Assembly: GCA_018604165.1 (NCBI GenBank)
Contig: CP075895.1
Location: 1,979,001 to 2,043,000 of the forward strand
Direction: 5' to 3'
Source: Chitinophagaceae bacterium LGM1
GTDB taxonomy: Bacteria > Bacteroidota > Bacteroidia > Chitinophagales > Chitinophagaceae
Length of the DNA stretch: 64,000 nucleotides
Shown here: piece by piece, positions 61,999-64,000 of the stretch
Layout of the letters: every line of letters begins with the position of its first letter
Position numbering within the stretch: the stretch's first letter is position 1
Translations under genes and position numbers: made by a program
The notes under the pieces: generated by a model
The model's database searches: none
What the model saw: only the letters and a program-made list of their open reading frames with translations
Told to the model about the DNA's origin: nothing

Positions 61999-62914
61999 TT
62001 TGTTTATCAGAAAATTTACCCAACAATATACTTACGTTCAGTTCGTAGCCCAATATAATGACCATCGTATTGAGCCACACCCACACCATAAACGCCATCA
62101 ACGAGCCGATAGAACCATATACTTTGTTGTAGTTGATAAAGTTATTGACCATGAAGAAAAATACCACCGTTGTAATAATGCTTAAAACAGTAGCAAATAC
62201 TGACCCCGGCGACACGAAACCAAAACGATGCACCATAGACGGCCCGTAGGAATAAATAATAGAAATCATGGTAAATATCAATCCGATGAGTATCAGCATA
62301 CTCAGCAACTTTACAACTATTACGTTATTAAACACACTCAGTATCAAACCATTCAAGGCTTCACTCTGCAATATCAATGCGGCAAGGCTTATGATGGCTA
62401 TACATATCAGCATCAATGTGAGCTTTATAGACACCCATCTACGTCGCAAACCGGAACGCTTGACGTGTATAGACGTACCCCTATCAAAAGCATTCATCAG
62501 CCCCATCATCCCGTTCGATGAGAAGAACAAGGTAAACAAGATACCATAAGACAATACATCCCTATGTTCAGTATTCAGAAAGTCTATAATAATACCAGAT
62601 ACACTTTTGTAAATCCCCTCGGGCAATACCAATAGTTTTAAAGTATCTAAGATGGTAACCTGTACATTGTCTAATGGCAGGTAGGGTAATAGCGAAAAGA
62701 GGAATAGCAATGTAGGTGGTATGGCCATCAAAAAATTGTACGTAACGGCTGCTGCCCGTACATTGATTTTGGTATTGGACACCTCTTTGAAGAAAAACCT
62801 GGCAACATCAAACAACGACACCCCCTGAAAGCCGGGCAATATGGCACTTTTCGCCCAATTGGTAAGCAGCTTAACGGGTGGTAGTTTCAGAATGGTTGCT
62901 TCCAGCCTTGTCAT
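61970..62914 (-). CDS. YihY/BrkB-family membrane protein
   Basis: 314 aa with about six membrane helices. N-terminal GFQGVSLFDVARFFFKEV, then INVRAAAVTYNFLMAIPPTLLFLFSLLPYLP and GTSIHVKRSGLRRRWVSIKL match YihY/BrkB (UPF0761); the C-terminal helices include GSIGSLMAFMVWVWLNTMVIILG. Formerly called ribonuclease BN by mistake; role unknown. Its 3' end overlaps the cytochrome-PHM gene; 14 bp after the DPPIV stop. Confidence 0.88.
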   Translation of the reverse strand: MTRLEATILKLPPVKLLTNWAKSAILPGFQGVSLFDVARFFFKEVSNTKINVRAAAVTYNFLMAIPPTLLFLFSLLPYLPLDNVQVTILDTLKLLVLPEGIYKSVSGIIIDFLNTEHRDVLSYGILFTLFFSSNGMMGLMNAFDRGTSIHVKRSGLRRRWVSIKLTLMLICIAIISLAALILQSEALNGLILSVFNNVIVVKLLSMLILIGLIFTMISIIYSYGPSMVHRFGFVSPGSVFATVLSIITTVVFFFMVNNFINYNKVYGSIGSLMAFMVWVWLNTMVIILGYELNVSILLGKFSDKQNGEAKKHSK

Positions 62915-62928
62915 ACCGCAAATTACGG

Positions 62929-64000
62929 CTAAAGATTGCTGAGAATGAAATCTGTCATTCTTTTATATAAATGCGGTCTGGCATTACCACCAGATATGCC
63001 GTGGTTGCGGTTGGGGTAATACTCTCCGTCAAACTCTTTATTGGCTTTTATCAGCGCATCGGTCATCATTACGGCATTTTGAAAATGCACATTATCATCT
63101 GCTGTACCGTGTATTAACAGATACTTAGCTTTCAGGTTACCGACCATCTTTTCGGGAGCATTGTTATCATAACCCTCTGCGTTTTCTTTCGGTGTGCGCA
63201 TGTAGCGTTCTGTATAGATATTGTCGTAATACCGCCAATTGCTAACGGGTGCTACTGCAATTCCCATCTTAAACACATCAGCTACTTTCATTACACAGGT
63301 GCTGCTCATAAAACCACCGTAGCTCCAGCCCCAGATGCCTATACGTCCTTTTTCAACATAACTCTGATTACCCAGCCATTTGGCTATGGCTATCTGGTCT
63401 TCGCTCTCATACTTACCCAGTTGCAGGTATGTTTTCTTTTTAAACTCCTCTCCACGAAACCCCGTACCTGTACCATCTGCACAAAACACAATGTAGCCTT
63501 TCTGTGCCAGCATCTGATGCCAGAAGAAATCGCGCACTGGGAAACGGTCTGCTACTTCTTGTGAGCCAGGACCACTGTATTGATACATCAGTACTGGGTA
63601 TTTTTTGTTCGGGTTGAAGTCCGGTGGTGTTATCATCCATGTATTGAAAGTGCGCCCGCCGTCCAGTTCTATTTCTTTGATGGCTATGTTACCCAAATCA
63701 AACTCTTCCATCTTGGCTTTCAGGTCTTTATTATCTTCCAGCGTTTTGATTATTTTACCATCGGCAGTTCGTAAGTAGAATACTGGTGGTTGGTTTATCC
63801 TTGTGTGCTTGTCTAAGAAATATTGATAGCCCTCAATAGCAGTAATACCATGTGTACCATCTTCGGGGGTGATTGTTTTTCTCTGTTTGCCTTCCCAGTT
63901 CACTACATATAGCTTGCGCTCAATAGGGCTTTTTTCAGCAGCTACATAATACACTTGTTTACGCTGTTTATCTACACCTGTTATATTTGCAATATCGTAT
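62929..64000 (-). CDS. Dipeptidyl peptidase IV-like serine peptidase (S9B), C-terminal part
   Basis: The frame is open to the right edge of the window, so the N-terminal part (signal and most of the beta-propeller) lies outside. Visible: end of the propeller, then the prolyl oligopeptidase catalytic domain with nucleophile in GIWGWSYGGFMSS, Asp in HGTADDNVHFQNA and His in NRNHGISGG, plus YRYYDNIYTERYMRTP-like S9B segment (WRYYDNIYTERYM). Cleaves dipeptides after proline, probably in the periplasm. Same direction as BrkB, 14 bp gap. Confidence 0.9.
   Translation of the reverse strand, partial: YDIANITGVDKQRKQVYYVAAEKSPIERKLYVVNWEGKQRKTITPEDGTHGITAIEGYQYFLDKHTRINQPPVFYLRTADGKIIKTLEDNKDLKAKMEEFDLGNIAIKEIELDGGRTFNTWMITPPDFNPNKKYPVLMYQYSGPGSQEVADRFPVRDFFWHQMLAQKGYIVFCADGTGTGFRGEEFKKKTYLQLGKYESEDQIAIAKWLGNQSYVEKGRIGIWGWSYGGFMSSTCVMKVADVFKMGIAVAPVSNWRYYDNIYTERYMRTPKENAEGYDNNAPEKMVGNLKAKYLLIHGTADDNVHFQNAVMMTDALIKANKEFDGEYYPNRNHGISGGNARPHLYKRMTDFILSNL

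Overview
The window comes from a member of the Bacteroidota, most likely of the Chitinophagales/Chitinophagaceae type. Four things point there: several proteins end in type A or type B C-terminal sorting domains of the type IX secretion system (T9SS); lipoproteins carry SCKK-like lipoboxes; start sites are preceded by the Bacteroidota -7 element TAnnTTTG (best case: rpsT, which also has a -33 TTTG); and many families (DUF4105, DUF4294, DUF4856/imelysin, HTTM, DUF6427-like) are typical of that phylum. No tRNA, phage, transposase or CRISPR array was seen. Most of the window is housekeeping chromosome.

Layout. 1-6.6 kb (minus): a tail that resembles the auxiliary part of an aryl-polyene/flexirubin-type locus (hotdog dehydratase, lipoprotein, LolA-like carrier, polysaccharide deacetylase), then a divergent KdsB-like nucleotidyltransferase, DUF423, aroK, cinA, a thioesterase and an SDR. 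6.7-13.5 kb (minus): secreted T9SS cargo, an alpha/beta hydrolase, a DUF4105 protein and a GldM-C-like secreted protein. 13.5-21 kb (minus): valS, rnpB (RNase P RNA), a GH5 enzyme with ogt and a hydrolase, then the yceD-rpmF-plsX operon; DUF58 follows. 22-29 kb (plus): a tiny YxCxC lipoprotein, two paralogous DoxX/MauE-thioredoxin fusions, rluD, tatA, a lytic transglycosylase, rpsT and a T9SS-tagged serine hydrolase. 29-35 kb (minus): acyltransferase, PMT-TPR glycosyltransferase and methyltransferase genes for envelope glycans, then ffh-rpsP. 35-37 kb (plus): a Pmp3-like peptide, two more YxCxC lipoproteins and an AlkB-type monooxygenase.

37-46.6 kb (minus): a TfoX-N-like/DUF1801 fusion, aquaporin, a COG2509-like FAD protein, a striking inverted/direct repeat array, a DsbD-like reductase, purQ and several uncharacterised envelope proteins. 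46.7-53.9 kb (plus): DUF4294, a cluster of short palindromic repeats, a cytochrome c, an fdhD - small protein - FdhF/YdeP-type oxidoreductase operon, an LpxL-like acyltransferase and a fatty-acid desaturase. 53.9-64 kb (minus): a probable iron/metal uptake operon (DUF4856 lipoprotein, imelysin lipoprotein, HTTM membrane protein, TonB-dependent receptor) next to a redoxin, a cytochrome c fused to a PHM-like copper monooxygenase, a YihY/BrkB protein and the C-terminal part of a dipeptidyl peptidase IV.

No clear-cut new defence or mobile system is present. The best leads are the cytochrome c-PHM fusion beside the imelysin/HTTM/TonB operon, the repeated YxCxC mini-lipoproteins with the DoxX-thioredoxin pair, the KdsB-like protein that lacks its signature residues, and the phased AATCAT repeat array at about 40.5 kb.
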